A stretch of DNA of 64,000 nucleotides from assembly GCF_052065695.1 (NCBI RefSeq), contig NZ_JBQHTM010000005.1, forward strand, positions 1-64,000, in the 5' to 3' direction. The position numbers and the translations under genes are program-made. Source of the DNA: Intestinimonas sp052065695 (lineage in GTDB: Bacteria > Bacillota > Clostridia > Oscillospirales > Oscillospiraceae). The first letter of the stretch is position 1. Each line of letters opens with the position of its first letter. The notes beneath the pieces were generated by a model. It searched no databases. It saw only the letters and a program-made list of their open reading frames with translations, and was not told the DNA's origin. Positions 33,834 through 41,221 of this stretch are shown one piece after another.

Positions 33834-34889
33834 ATGGATAAGGTGGTATTCAATCAGCTTATCATAGAAGTAACCAGGCGTTGCAATATGAGCTGCGCCC
33901 ATTGTCTGAGAGGGGACGCACAAAATGTCGATATATTAGGAATAGACATCGACAATGTACTCAATCAGACTGAAGCCATAGGAAACCTTGCAATCACGGG
34001 CGGCGAGCCGACTTTGAACCTGAAAGCCCTTCAACATATCGCTAACGGGATAGCAAAGAGGGGCATTCCAGTTTCCAGAGTAGAGATAGTGACTAATGGG
34101 CTGATTTATGATGATCGATTTATTGCCATTGTCAAGCGGTTTTCTGATATTACGCACCTGACACAGCAATTCGGCTATGGGAATATGGAGCGGGAGACGT
34201 GGCGCGTTCAGATCGGCGTATCACTTGACCGATACCATGAAGCCCAAGACATATGCAAAAAGAACTATATCAAGTACAAGAGCGCCCTGAAGGGCTACGC
34301 GGAAGTATTGAGGGTATCGCACGGAAACGCCCCCAGAAATGAGGGAAGGGCGGTAGCGCTAACCGAAACGGTTAATTTTTCTTCTATCATAAATTCCTTT
34401 ATGCTGCAACAGGTAGAGATATTGAGCGCACAGCACAAGCCAATGTGCAAATTTTACAAAAGCTACCATCTTGACCGCCCAGATCAGAAGGTAGTCTGTT
34501 GCGGGGTATACCTTAATGTCTGGGGTGAAGTATTGCCAGGTATGGCTTGCGACACTGACTATGATTGCAGAGGGGTAAGAATCTGTGATTCTTACGAACC
34601 GATATGGGAAAAGATCATAGAGTACAACAGAGCACATGAACGGCAACACTGTACCTATTGCGATGATTTGCGGATAAAGAGCAACCTGGTAAGAGACCAG
34701 AAAGAAGCCGACAGAGAGACGGCTCTTTTCACGGCACCGGAGGCCATGGACGAACCCAGCTCCGAACCGATGTATATTAACGGCTTTCATAAGCGATATG
34801 GTAAAGAGTTTCCCAAATGGTTTTTGCCGGACAACTATCAGGATTTGGAGCGAGCGGCAAGCGAAAAGGAGTACATCAAGGCACAGTAG
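33834..34889 (+). CDS. Radical SAM protein with SPASM-like C-terminus
   Basis: A 351-residue enzyme. C17, C21 and C24 in RRCNMSCAHC bind the [4Fe-4S]-SAM cluster and GGEP (residues 56-59) contacts SAM. Eight further cysteines in the C-terminal half (205, 222, 223, 239, 245, 251, 273, 276), some in CCGVYLNVWGEVLPGMACD, resemble a SPASM or twitch domain that binds an auxiliary cluster, as in peptide-modifying enzymes. GGGAGGG precedes ATG at 33834. A 31-residue ORF lies just upstream and a terminator just after, so the pair may stand alone. The substrate is unknown; it is not viperin-like by its motifs. Confidence 0.85.
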   Translation: MDKVVFNQLIIEVTRRCNMSCAHCLRGDAQNVDILGIDIDNVLNQTEAIGNLAITGGEPTLNLKALQHIANGIAKRGIPVSRVEIVTNGLIYDDRFIAIVKRFSDITHLTQQFGYGNMERETWRVQIGVSLDRYHEAQDICKKNYIKYKSALKGYAEVLRVSHGNAPRNEGRAVALTETVNFSSIINSFMLQQVEILSAQHKPMCKFYKSYHLDRPDQKVVCCGVYLNVWGEVLPGMACDTDYDCRGVRICDSYEPIWEKIIEYNRAHERQHCTYCDDLRIKSNLVRDQKEADRETALFTAPEAMDEPSSEPMYINGFHKRYGKEFPKWFLPDNYQDLERAASEKEYIKAQ

Positions 34890-34893
34890 GCCG

Positions 34894-34932
34894 GAGAGGG
34901 GATGAGCGTATAGGAGCGCTCTCCCCTCTTTT
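34894..34932 (+). terminator. Terminator after the radical SAM gene
   Basis: AGAGGGGA-TGAGCG pairs with CGCTC-TCCCCTCT with one bulge, followed by TTTTC. Confidence 0.75.
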
Positions 34933-35010
34933 CTTACACATGAAATTCAATCCTGCATCCATGCTTGTACGTATTAAATCTGACGTACATCAATAAAGTA
35001 TCAAAACTTA

Positions 35011-35039
35011 TTGACTTCAGCCGCCGAATGTGGTATATT
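35011..35039 (+). promoter_or_regulatory. Promoter of the serine recombinase gene
   Basis: TTGACT, 17-base spacer, TATATT, 57 bases before the start codon. Confidence 0.75.
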
Positions 35040-35096
35040 ATAAGTATCAAATCTAACGAACGACAGAATAGATATAATTCGGAGAGGGTGGCGACT

Positions 35097-35810
35097 ATGG
35101 CAATGTATGGATACGTCCGTATTAGCACGCGGAAGCAGAGCATTGAGCGACAAATCCGAAATATCAGGGCGACATATCCAGAGGCGACGATTGTTGAAGA
35201 AGTGTACACCGGTACCAGCTTGAACCGTAAGGAATGGAACAAGCTCCAGAACAAGCTGAAAGAGGGAGACACCGTAGTATTTGACAGCGTTTCTCGTATG
35301 AGCAGGACAGCCGACGAAGGAGTTGAAGCCTATTTTGAACTTTACGGCAGGGGCATCAACCTCGTTTTCCTCAAGGAGCCGACGATCAGCACGGCGGTAT
35401 ATGCGGCGGCGCTGAAAAATCGAACTTTGACCATCTCCCAGGACGGCAGTACAAGCGAGGGAAGATTGATACAATCCATAATAAGCGCACTCAATGACTA
35501 CCAGAGGGAACTTGCAGCCGCCCAGATACGGATTGCATTTGACCAAGCCGAAAAAGAGGTGGAGGACTTGCACCAGCGCACCCGTGAAGGGATACAGACG
35601 GCCAGAGCACACGGTAAGCAGATAGGAGCGGTGCCAGGAAAAAAGCTGACCACCAAAAAGAGCGTGGAAGCCAAAGCGGTTATTATAAAGCACTCTCGGG
35701 ACTTTGGAGGAGGGCTTGACGACGGTGAGCTAATGAAGCTAACAGGGCTTGCGCGGAATACTTATTACAAATATAAAAAGGAACTGAAATCAGAAAGCGC
35801 GGAGGAATAA
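35097..35810 (+). CDS. Serine recombinase (resolvase/invertase family)
   Basis: A 237-residue small serine recombinase. The catalytic Ser10 sits in YGYVRIS, followed by the QIRNI helix; the DSVSRMSRTADE segment holds the conserved arginines (consensus D-x-x-S-R-x-x-R). The C-terminal helix-turn-helix ends the protein (GELMKLTGLARNTYYKYKK, start GELMKLTGLA). ATG at 35097 is favoured since the frame upstream holds the promoter. It probably resolves dimers or inverts a segment; the element already has a tyrosine integrase. No obvious res site was found, though the repeated operators downstream were considered. Confidence 0.9.
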   Translation: MAMYGYVRISTRKQSIERQIRNIRATYPEATIVEEVYTGTSLNRKEWNKLQNKLKEGDTVVFDSVSRMSRTADEGVEAYFELYGRGINLVFLKEPTISTAVYAAALKNRTLTISQDGSTSEGRLIQSIISALNDYQRELAAAQIRIAFDQAEKEVEDLHQRTREGIQTARAHGKQIGAVPGKKLTTKKSVEAKAVIIKHSRDFGGGLDDGELMKLTGLARNTYYKYKKELKSESAEE

Positions 35811-35826
35811 CCCCCGCGCTTTTTTT
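35794..35826 (+). terminator. Terminator after the serine recombinase
   Basis: AAAGCGCGG with CCGCGCTTT and a run of T; the left arm overlaps the last codons. Confidence 0.85.
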
Positions 35827-35848
35827 GGCCGCTGAGTTTGCACGAATA

Positions 35849-35867
35849 TACACCAAAAAATAATGTA
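35849..35867. promoter_or_regulatory. 19-bp operator, copy 1
   Basis: TACACCAAAAAATAATGTA. First of eight copies of the dyad TACAY-N9-RTGTA in the element. Confidence 0.7.
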
Positions 35868-35872
35868 TAATA

Positions 35873-35891
35873 TGCACAAAAAAATAGTGTA
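35873..35891. promoter_or_regulatory. 19-bp operator, copy 2
   Basis: TGCACAAAAAAATAGTGTA, 24 bases from copy 1. Confidence 0.68.
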
Positions 35892-35902
35892 TATCTTGGC
35901 TG

Positions 35903-35958
35903 CTTTGCCAATAGACATACACTAATATTTAATGTATAATGATAATCAGAAAGAGGGA
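35903..35958. repeat. 56-base direct repeat, promoter cassette copy A
   Basis: Identical base for base to 37195-37250. It contains a -35, a 19-bp operator, a -10 and the first 18 transcribed bases. Confidence 0.93.
35912..35940 (+). promoter_or_regulatory. Promoter A with operator copy 3 in the spacer
   Basis: TAGACA, 17-base spacer, TATAAT. The operator TACACTAATATTTAATGTA (35918-35936) fills the spacer, so a bound protein would block RNA polymerase. It drives the SprT-like gene. Confidence 0.82.
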
Positions 35959-36116
35959 GGGAACGAAACCGGTCAAGGTGGACGCTGAGGCGAGAGCCGA
36001 CCAAGAACACCAGACAAGAGCGGGACGGGATACGGAATGGGAAGCAGATGAGGCCACAGCCGCAACGCCCACCGCCACCGGGGACACTCCCCCAAAAATG
36101 AAAGGGGCCACTTACC

Positions 36117-36767
36117 ATGAAGGAAACCACAAAGACAAGTAGGCTTGCCGGACAGCTTGAAAAACTGTATAACAAGCTCAATGCTGATTTCTTCAACGGG
36201 GAGCTGGAACCGCCAATCATCACAATTCAGAGTAGCCCCCGAACCTATGGACATTATACCCTTTATTCGGCGTGGAGCGTTAAAGGACAGGAGCGGCGGG
36301 AAATCAACATTGCAGCCGGGACGCTGGACAGACCGATTGAGAACGTGACAGCCACCCTCCTGCATGAGATGTGCCACCAGTACAACGCCGAAGTGCTCCA
36401 TGCCCAAGACTGCAGCGGAAGCTCCAAGGCGTACCACAATAAGGCTTTTAAGGCGGCAGCAGAGGCCCACGGATTGATCGTTTCCCGCTCCGATAAATAC
36501 GGATGGAGCCACACCGAACCGGGCGACAAGCTCATTGAATGGTTCATTAGGAACGATGTACAGGAGATCATGATGAGCCGCAACGACGTGACTGGGCCGA
36601 GAATTGGCGGGAGCGGGAATGCGGCCAACGGTGGAGCAAAGACCCCAGGAGCGACAAAAGGGCACTACCGCCGATATGTTTGCCCCGTGTGCGGTATGAT
36701 CGCCAGAACTACCAAGGATGCTCGCTTGATCTGTGGGGATTGCCTCGCCCCCATGACCGAAAACTAA
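36117..36767 (+). CDS. SprT-like zinc metalloprotease-domain protein
   Basis: A 216-residue protein with a SprT-like domain: LLHEMCHQYN (residues 81-90) is the HExxH zinc motif, with H107 in SKAYHNKAF as third ligand. The C-terminal 30 residues form a zinc ribbon with YVCPVCG and LICGDCL. SprT/Spartan-like proteins process DNA-protein crosslinks in eukaryotes; bacterial and phage members are poorly known. A GGGG site precedes the ATG. A 177-base leader follows promoter A, and a frame within it (35939-36142) lacks a ribosome site. It is a single-gene unit ended by a terminator. Confidence 0.85.
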   Translation: MKETTKTSRLAGQLEKLYNKLNADFFNGELEPPIITIQSSPRTYGHYTLYSAWSVKGQERREINIAAGTLDRPIENVTATLLHEMCHQYNAEVLHAQDCSGSSKAYHNKAFKAAAEAHGLIVSRSDKYGWSHTEPGDKLIEWFIRNDVQEIMMSRNDVTGPRIGGSGNAANGGAKTPGATKGHYRRYVCPVCGMIARTTKDARLICGDCLAPMTEN

Positions 36768-36786
36768 ATGTTAACATCTAATAGGA

Positions 36787-36820
36787 GGGATCAGCCGATT
36801 GGCTGGCCCTTCTTTTTTTT
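36787..36820 (+). terminator. Terminator after the SprT-like gene
   Basis: GGGATCAGCC and GGCTGGCCC pair around a short loop, then a run of eight T. Confidence 0.72.
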
Positions 36821-36824
36821 GCCC

Positions 36825-37058
36825 TTACTCGGGATTTGAAGCGCTTTCGGCGGAATCATCTTCATATTCGAGGATGTCCCCAGGCTGACAGTTTAGCAGA
36901 TGGCAAAGCCGCCCCATGTTAGGCCAAGATACAAGTGCCTCGTCTCTAAGCTGCTGGATGACGCTTTCACCTAAGAGCTTTTCGCGGCGGAGTTTATATG
37001 TGGAGTATCCGGCAGTTTTAAGAGCGGCCAACACATCAATTTTATACTTTACAGGCAT
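36825..37058 (-). CDS. Small XRE-type HTH regulator, candidate repressor of the 19-bp operators
   Basis: A 77-residue HTH protein (YozG/HTH_26-like). MPVKYKIDVLAALKTAGYS begins it, the recognition region is around EKLLGESVIQQLRDEALVSW (start EKLLGESVIQQL), and LCHLLNCQPGDILEYEDD is the typical end. GAAGGTG precedes the ATG. Two copies of the 19-bp operator lie just upstream, one covering its own leftward -35 (TTGATT), and a third controls the divergent genes. Autoregulation and control of all three cassettes by this protein is inferred from position. Confidence 0.78.
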   Translation of the reverse strand: MPVKYKIDVLAALKTAGYSTYKLRREKLLGESVIQQLRDEALVSWPNMGRLCHLLNCQPGDILEYEDDSAESASNPE

Positions 37059-37140
37059 AATAACACCTTCTTTTTTGAGTTGGAGCGGGAGCAGTATATA
37101 AATGTGCACCTTTTCCATTGTCCTTATTATAATACGGACA

Positions 37141-37159
37141 TACACTGAAAATCAATGCA
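37141..37159. promoter_or_regulatory. 19-bp operator, copy 4
   Basis: TACACTGAAAATCAATGCA. It covers the leftward -35 (TTGATT, 18-base spacer, TATAAT) of the small HTH gene. Confidence 0.68.
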
Positions 37160-37164
37160 CAATA

Positions 37165-37183
37165 TACACAATAATTTAATGTA
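37165..37183. promoter_or_regulatory. 19-bp operator, copy 5
   Basis: TACACAATAATTTAATGTA, 24 bases from copy 4, between the divergent promoters. Confidence 0.7.
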
Positions 37184-37194
37184 CATTCTGGCGA

Positions 37195-37250
37195 CTTTGC
37201 CAATAGACATACACTAATATTTAATGTATAATGATAATCAGAAAGAGGGA
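37195..37250. repeat. 56-base direct repeat, promoter cassette copy B
   Basis: Identical to 35903-35958. Confidence 0.93.
37204..37232 (+). promoter_or_regulatory. Promoter B with operator copy 6 in the spacer
   Basis: TAGACA, 17-base spacer, TATAAT, with TACACTAATATTTAATGTA at 37210-37228. It drives the 93-residue protein and the sigma-like factor. Confidence 0.82.
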
Positions 37251-37283
37251 AATAAAACGTCAAACTTAAAGGAGGACTAAAAA

Positions 37284-37565
37284 ATGTCTACTATCGAAAT
37301 CATCAGCAAGATTGAAGCCCTGAAGGAATGGGAAGCCTTGGCAGAGGAAGCCGCTGCAGAGATTGAATCCCTGCGGGATGCCATCAAGAAGGAGATGGAC
37401 GGTCGAGGCGTCGAGGTCATCGAGGCAGGACAGTACATCGCACGGTTTACCACGGTGCAGAGCAGCCGGTTCGACACTAAGCGGTTCAAAAATGAGCTGG
37501 GCGAGGACGTTTACAAGCGGTTCTGCAAGGAAACGATCAGCCGCCGCTTTACCATTAGCGGCTAA
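37284..37565 (+). CDS. Small phage-type hypothetical protein
   Basis: A 93-residue charged protein: an N-terminal helix rich in Glu and Lys (EALKEWEALAEEAAAEIESL, start EALKEWEAL), a strand EAGQYIARFTTV and the closing KETISRRFTISG. Similar proteins sit in prophages and integrative elements of Clostridia, often near recombination or sigma-like genes, and have no known function. AAAGGAGG precedes the ATG. It is the first gene after promoter B and is followed, after a strong hairpin, by the sigma-like gene. Confidence 0.78.
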   Translation: MSTIEIISKIEALKEWEALAEEAAAEIESLRDAIKKEMDGRGVEVIEAGQYIARFTTVQSSRFDTKRFKNELGEDVYKRFCKETISRRFTISG

Positions 37566-37630
37566 AGAAAGGGCGCATACCTGACGGCCTGGACAGCAAG
37601 ACAGGTAGCACCCCGGTACCAACACCCACA

Positions 37631-37668
37631 GGGGGCGGGCAACCACAGTATAACATAAGCCCGCCCCC
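37631..37668 (+). other. Strong hairpin before the sigma-like gene
   Basis: Perfect 10-bp stem GGGGGCGGGC / GCCCGCCCCC with an 18-base loop and no T run. It lies just before the ribosome site of the next gene and could limit readthrough, stabilise the message or affect translation. Confidence 0.7.
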
Positions 37669-37700
37669 AGTTGCAAGCGCTTAAAGGAGGAAAGAACATA

Positions 37701-38264
37701 ATGGAGCGGGACAGCATTATAACAGAATGGGAGAGTATGACCGGCAAAGAGCAACATGATATGATAGCCGCTTGCGTCTACCAGGTAGCACAGCGTGAGC
37801 ACGGCGTACAGGCACTTTACCAGCACGGGCACAGCATAGATGAGTATATCAGCGAGGCGTGGTTGAAGCTCGCAGAGACGATGACAGCGGGCGAGGTGGA
37901 GCAGATCAACGCCCAGCGCCAGCAGGACGGCAAGAAGCCTATTACCCTTATTAGCATGGTATATAGGGCGGTAAGGGCAAGTATGAGCGCAGTGGTGAGG
38001 GCTGACAGGATACAGGACAGCAGGGACGGCGGGGAGCTTGCCCCCGAGCGAGAGGCCGGGAAGGACAGCACAGAGGCCGTTATTATAGCGGTTGACCTTC
38101 AGCGGTTTATGGAACAGAGAGACAGCAGGGACAAGAGCATAGCGGCACTTATTGGCGAGGGATTGACGGAAAGGCAAATAGGAGAGGCCATAGGTATCAG
38201 CGGGCCAGCAGTGCATAAACGGATAGCGCGGATGAGAAAAGAATTGATTAAGGCCACGGCATAA
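37701..38264 (+). CDS. Sigma-70-like factor of the mobile element
   Basis: A 187-residue protein resembling phage or element sigma factors. The N-terminal half has HSIDEYISEAWLKLAETM, similar to sigma region 2, and the C-terminal region 4 HTH is GLTERQIGEAIGISGPAVHKRIARMRKEL (start GLTERQIGEAIGISG). GGAGG supports ATG at 37701. It is expressed from the operator-controlled promoter B. It may direct RNA polymerase to late or transfer genes; it could equally be a DNA-binding protein of another kind. No cognate promoters are recognised. Confidence 0.75.
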   Translation: MERDSIITEWESMTGKEQHDMIAACVYQVAQREHGVQALYQHGHSIDEYISEAWLKLAETMTAGEVEQINAQRQQDGKKPITLISMVYRAVRASMSAVVRADRIQDSRDGGELAPEREAGKDSTEAVIIAVDLQRFMEQRDSRDKSIAALIGEGLTERQIGEAIGISGPAVHKRIARMRKELIKATA

Positions 38265-38308
38265 GCTGAAGCCCAGCGGCGAGGGCTTAAAAATATCGCC
38301 GTACAATA

Positions 38309-38327
38309 TACACAAATATTTAATGTA
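38309..38327. promoter_or_regulatory. 19-bp operator, copy 7
   Basis: TACACAAATATTTAATGTA, 44 bases before copy 8. Confidence 0.7.
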
Positions 38328-38346
38328 TATTTAGAGATTGTGCCGA

Positions 38347-38375
38347 TAGACATACATTAAAATATAGTGTATAAT
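38347..38375 (+). promoter_or_regulatory. Promoter C with operator copy 8 in the spacer
   Basis: TAGACA, 17-base spacer, TATAAT, with TACATTAAAATATAGTGTA at 38353-38371. Same layout as promoters A and B, but diverged in sequence. It drives the next two genes. Confidence 0.8.
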
Positions 38376-38406
38376 AATGATCAGAGCAGAAGAAAGGAGT
38401 ATAAGG

Positions 38407-38673
38407 ATGGCAGTAATAATTATCTATCTTGCCGTATTCGCTGGGGGATTTGGTGTGGTGCTACTGGAAGAGTGTCTGAAAGAGTATCGCCGACAGACGC
38501 GCGGACTGACTTTGGATGAGCAATTCCAACGGACTATGGCTGATCTTGACCGGGATGTTCGCGAGAACATCAATACGGGTGTTGTGAGACTGCGGCAGGA
38601 GTGCAAGAGGATGGAAGGACAAAAACAGCGCAACGCTGAGCTGCGACAGAAGTACCCGGAGTTGTACCAATAA
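38407..38673 (+). CDS. Small membrane-anchored coiled-coil protein
   Basis: An 88-residue protein with one N-terminal membrane helix (MAVIIIYLAVFAGGFGVVLL, residues 1-20) and a cytoplasmic, highly charged helical tail ending AELRQKYPELYQ. No family is recognised. AAGGAG precedes the ATG at 38407. It is the first gene after promoter C and is followed by a 155-residue protein after 20 bases. A role in holding a complex at the membrane is possible but unsupported. Confidence 0.65.
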   Translation: MAVIIIYLAVFAGGFGVVLLEECLKEYRRQTRGLTLDEQFQRTMADLDRDVRENINTGVVRLRQECKRMEGQKQRNAELRQKYPELYQ

Positions 38674-38693
38674 ATTATTAGGAGGTTTATGAA

Positions 38694-39161
38694 ATGTACA
38701 TCAAGAACAATATGACCGATACCGAGGGTTTTGCCTTGGATACTGCCCGCATCGGCAACACCAGCACCAGCAAAAAAAAGATCGTACTACCCTACAATGG
38801 CTCGTTGCCTGTTGACCTCAGCGGTACCACCAGTGCAGCCATTGTCATCACGCTCCAGGTGGGGTTGACCGTCAACATCCTTTTGAGCGTCGAGCGGGAC
38901 AGGAGAAAATACCGCTATCCCGTCAAAGCCACGCCGGAAGAGATTGACCACATCTTGCAGTCCTTCTTTTTCGATGCGGACGGCCAAACCAGACGCAGCA
39001 CCGGCCTGGATCGCTACAGTCTGGGACTTTGGCAGGGAAGCTACATTAACTGGCGGCGGCTTGTGCTGGAGGAACACGGTCTTGACAATCTTCTTTTCCA
39101 ACTCTCCCCCGCCGCCGTCGAAAGAGTGTTGCAGCATATCAGACACAGCGAAACAGCATGA
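38694..39161 (+). CDS. Hypothetical protein
   Basis: A 155-residue protein without a signal peptide. It has an N-terminal beta-rich half with VLPYNGSLPVDLSGTTSAAIVI and a helical C-terminus ending LSPAAVERVLQHIRHSETA (both shown as landmarks only). No family is recognised. AGGAGG precedes the ATG. It is the second gene of promoter C and is followed by a terminator. Confidence 0.65.
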   Translation: MYIKNNMTDTEGFALDTARIGNTSTSKKKIVLPYNGSLPVDLSGTTSAAIVITLQVGLTVNILLSVERDRRKYRYPVKATPEEIDHILQSFFFDADGQTRRSTGLDRYSLGLWQGSYINWRRLVLEEHGLDNLLFQLSPAAVERVLQHIRHSETA

Positions 39162-39179
39162 CGCCTCAAAAGGCAAGCG

Positions 39180-39203
39180 CCCCCGGTTCACACCGGGGGT
39201 TTT
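39180..39203 (+). terminator. Terminator of the promoter C unit
   Basis: Perfect 8-bp GC stem CCCCCGGT / ACCGGGGG, 4-base loop, TTTT. Confidence 0.85.
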
Positions 39204-39439
39204 GCTTTGCCGAGGGAGCGAGGAGAGGCCCGCCACACCGGGGGAGCCATCACATTTTCAAAACCACATTTTATCTGATATATACTCCCAGTACCTTCCT
39301 TCTATTGCGTACCCTTAAAAATGTTCAAAAGTTAGGACTTCGAGCGGACGCCTCCTTTTCCCAAGGGGGATACCTTACATTTTTAGAAAAAAGGGACTCC
39401 TACCCACCCGCTCGATCTACTCTTGGTTACAATTTCGGC

Positions 39440-41221
39440 CTATCTGTATTGCTTTAGCACCATGTTAATAAGCTCAACCGCCTCTTCACGGGTTATCACA
39501 TCGTCGGGGACAATCTCGGCACTGTCCTCAATCCATCCGAGAGCAACAGCCGTTTTAAAGGCCGGCTTTGCCCACCCATCATATCGGATATGCTGTAAAG
39601 CGCACTCCTGCGGCTCCACAAAGCGCCCCAGGACAGTCAAAAGCTGCGCCCACGTTGTCGGGCTGTCAGGTGCAAAATATCCGTTTCCAGTACCGCCGAC
39701 AACGCCAGCATCGGCCAGCGCCAGCACAAAGGGAGCATACCAAGCACTGGCATCCACATCGGTAAAGGAGCGGGACGGCGCACTTAACGCAGCCACGCTC
39801 TCATTATCCAACAGCCGATATACTATGGTTGCCATTTGCGCACGGGAAAGTGGATCATCCTCATGGAGTAAGCCATCCCCATACCCTTGTAGTTTAGCCG
39901 AGCGGGAGCAGTCTATGACGGCCATACCACAGGACAATGGTGCTGCTGGCTTTGAGGGTTCTTCTGGGACTGTCTCTGTAGGCACCGTGGGCTTGGTTGT
40001 AGGCTTGTGATATCTGGGAGGGGTAAAGTCATCATCGTCGTTGTTGCTGTCCTCTGAGGGGCTTGTGTGCGGTTCCTGGGGTAGGTCAACATTCTCAGTA
40101 TTATTGTTCTCTTCCTCCTGTGGTGGCTCCAATTCCCCGTTATCATCTTCGTTTGGTGTCTCCTGTTCGTGTCCGTTGTCTGGTTCTTCTGGCTCTGTAT
40201 CAGGCTCTTCCGGTTGTGGTTCTTGCTCTTCGTGATCTGGTTCTTCCGGCTCAAATTTAGTTGCAAAATATTCGGCGGCATCTTGTGTTGACAAGTAGAT
40301 TAGCCGTATAGCCCCATTGTTGTTATATGGGAGTTCGACTTTGTTGCCGGTAGTTTCATCATAAAAACCCGCTTCATCTTTTGCCTCATCGGTAATAATT
40401 AGCGTACTGTTAATATAGATATCCGTCCCAGTACCATGCTCCGGATCAGCTAAGATGTTACCATAAATTTGACAATTATTTATTGTGGTAAGACCTCCAT
40501 AAGCAACTATGCCTCCGCTCCAATTCTCGGTTATGATACAGTCGGTAAGTTCCAGGTTGCCACAATTATATATCGCCGCTAAATCATTCTTTGCAAAAAC
40601 GCATGATTCGCAGATTGCGGCTGCATTGTATCCAAGGTTAAGAGAGTAAGATGCGTTGTTTGTAAACGAGCAGTTGTAAATGGTTCCCACGTCAAATTCT
40701 GCTGTCTTAGCCTTGACGTTTATAAAATTCCCGCTATGGACATTTTTCCCGTCAAAATGGCAGTTTAGCACGTTTGATGATCCCGAAATATCTATCGTCT
40801 GCTTATATTCAGCTGTATCTATGATGTCAAATCCGCTAAGTGTACCACCGGCCCAAATGTCAAACATCGCATAATATAGGTAACTGCTCGAAGTAAAATC
40901 ATCTGCTCTCTTTAGCGTTATGTGCTTTTCTGTCTCCAGCACGCTACTTCCGGCGATACTAATTTGCTTCGTGAGTTCAATAGTGTCCCCATCTTCAGCG
41001 GCAGAAACAGCGGCTTGTAGCTCTTCATATGTGGATACCTTCACGTGGCCTTCCTCTGTTGTGTCTGGTGATAGTTGATCCTCAGACTGTTTCTCGTTGG
41101 TTCCCGGCATAGGCTGTTCCCATGCTATTCCGTCTACATCCTGGCCGTCCTCTGCATAGGCCAGCGGTATAGTGCTTACGATTAGAAGTAGCGTAAGCAG
41201 TACAGACAATAACCTCTTCAT
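39440..41221 (-). CDS. Secreted beta-helix protein with C-terminal SLH domains
   Basis: A 593-residue surface protein. A signal peptide is clear (MKRLLSVLLTLLLIVSTIPL, cleavage after AYA near residue 23). Residues about 60-290 form a right-handed parallel beta-helix-like repeat with CSFTNNASYSLNLGYNAAAI and TTINNCQIYGN runs. A linker of about 125 residues rich in Glu, Pro, Asn and Asp follows, then SLH-type repeats (YGDGLLHEDDPLSRAQMATI, start YGDGLLHEDDPLSRAQ) that anchor to cell-wall polymer. The start overlaps the regulator gene by ATGA. As cargo on the element it could alter adhesion or block phage; no function is proven. Confidence 0.85.
   Translation of the reverse strand: MKRLLSVLLTLLLIVSTIPLAYAEDGQDVDGIAWEQPMPGTNEKQSEDQLSPDTTEEGHVKVSTYEELQAAVSAAEDGDTIELTKQISIAGSSVLETEKHITLKRADDFTSSSYLYYAMFDIWAGGTLSGFDIIDTAEYKQTIDISGSSNVLNCHFDGKNVHSGNFINVKAKTAEFDVGTIYNCSFTNNASYSLNLGYNAAAICESCVFAKNDLAAIYNCGNLELTDCIITENWSGGIVAYGGLTTINNCQIYGNILADPEHGTGTDIYINSTLIITDEAKDEAGFYDETTGNKVELPYNNNGAIRLIYLSTQDAAEYFATKFEPEEPDHEEQEPQPEEPDTEPEEPDNGHEQETPNEDDNGELEPPQEEENNNTENVDLPQEPHTSPSEDSNNDDDDFTPPRYHKPTTKPTVPTETVPEEPSKPAAPLSCGMAVIDCSRSAKLQGYGDGLLHEDDPLSRAQMATIVYRLLDNESVAALSAPSRSFTDVDASAWYAPFVLALADAGVVGGTGNGYFAPDSPTTWAQLLTVLGRFVEPQECALQHIRYDGWAKPAFKTAVALGWIEDSAEIVPDDVITREEAVELINMVLKQYR

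Noticed and set aside
35849..35936. Resolution (res) site for the serine recombinase
   Set aside because: The three dyads downstream of the recombinase gene resemble a three-subsite res, but the same dyads occur in promoters far away, so an operator role explains them better.
35939..36142. 67-codon frame between promoter A and the SprT-like gene
   Set aside because: Its ATG is within a few bases of the expected transcription start, it has no ribosome site, its composition is biased (A, T, E, D, K) and it overlaps the SprT-like gene in another frame.
35849..38371. CRISPR-like array suggested by regularly repeated TACAC...TGTA units
   Set aside because: The copies are 19-bp dyads at uneven distances, mostly located in promoters, with no uniform spacers and no cas genes.
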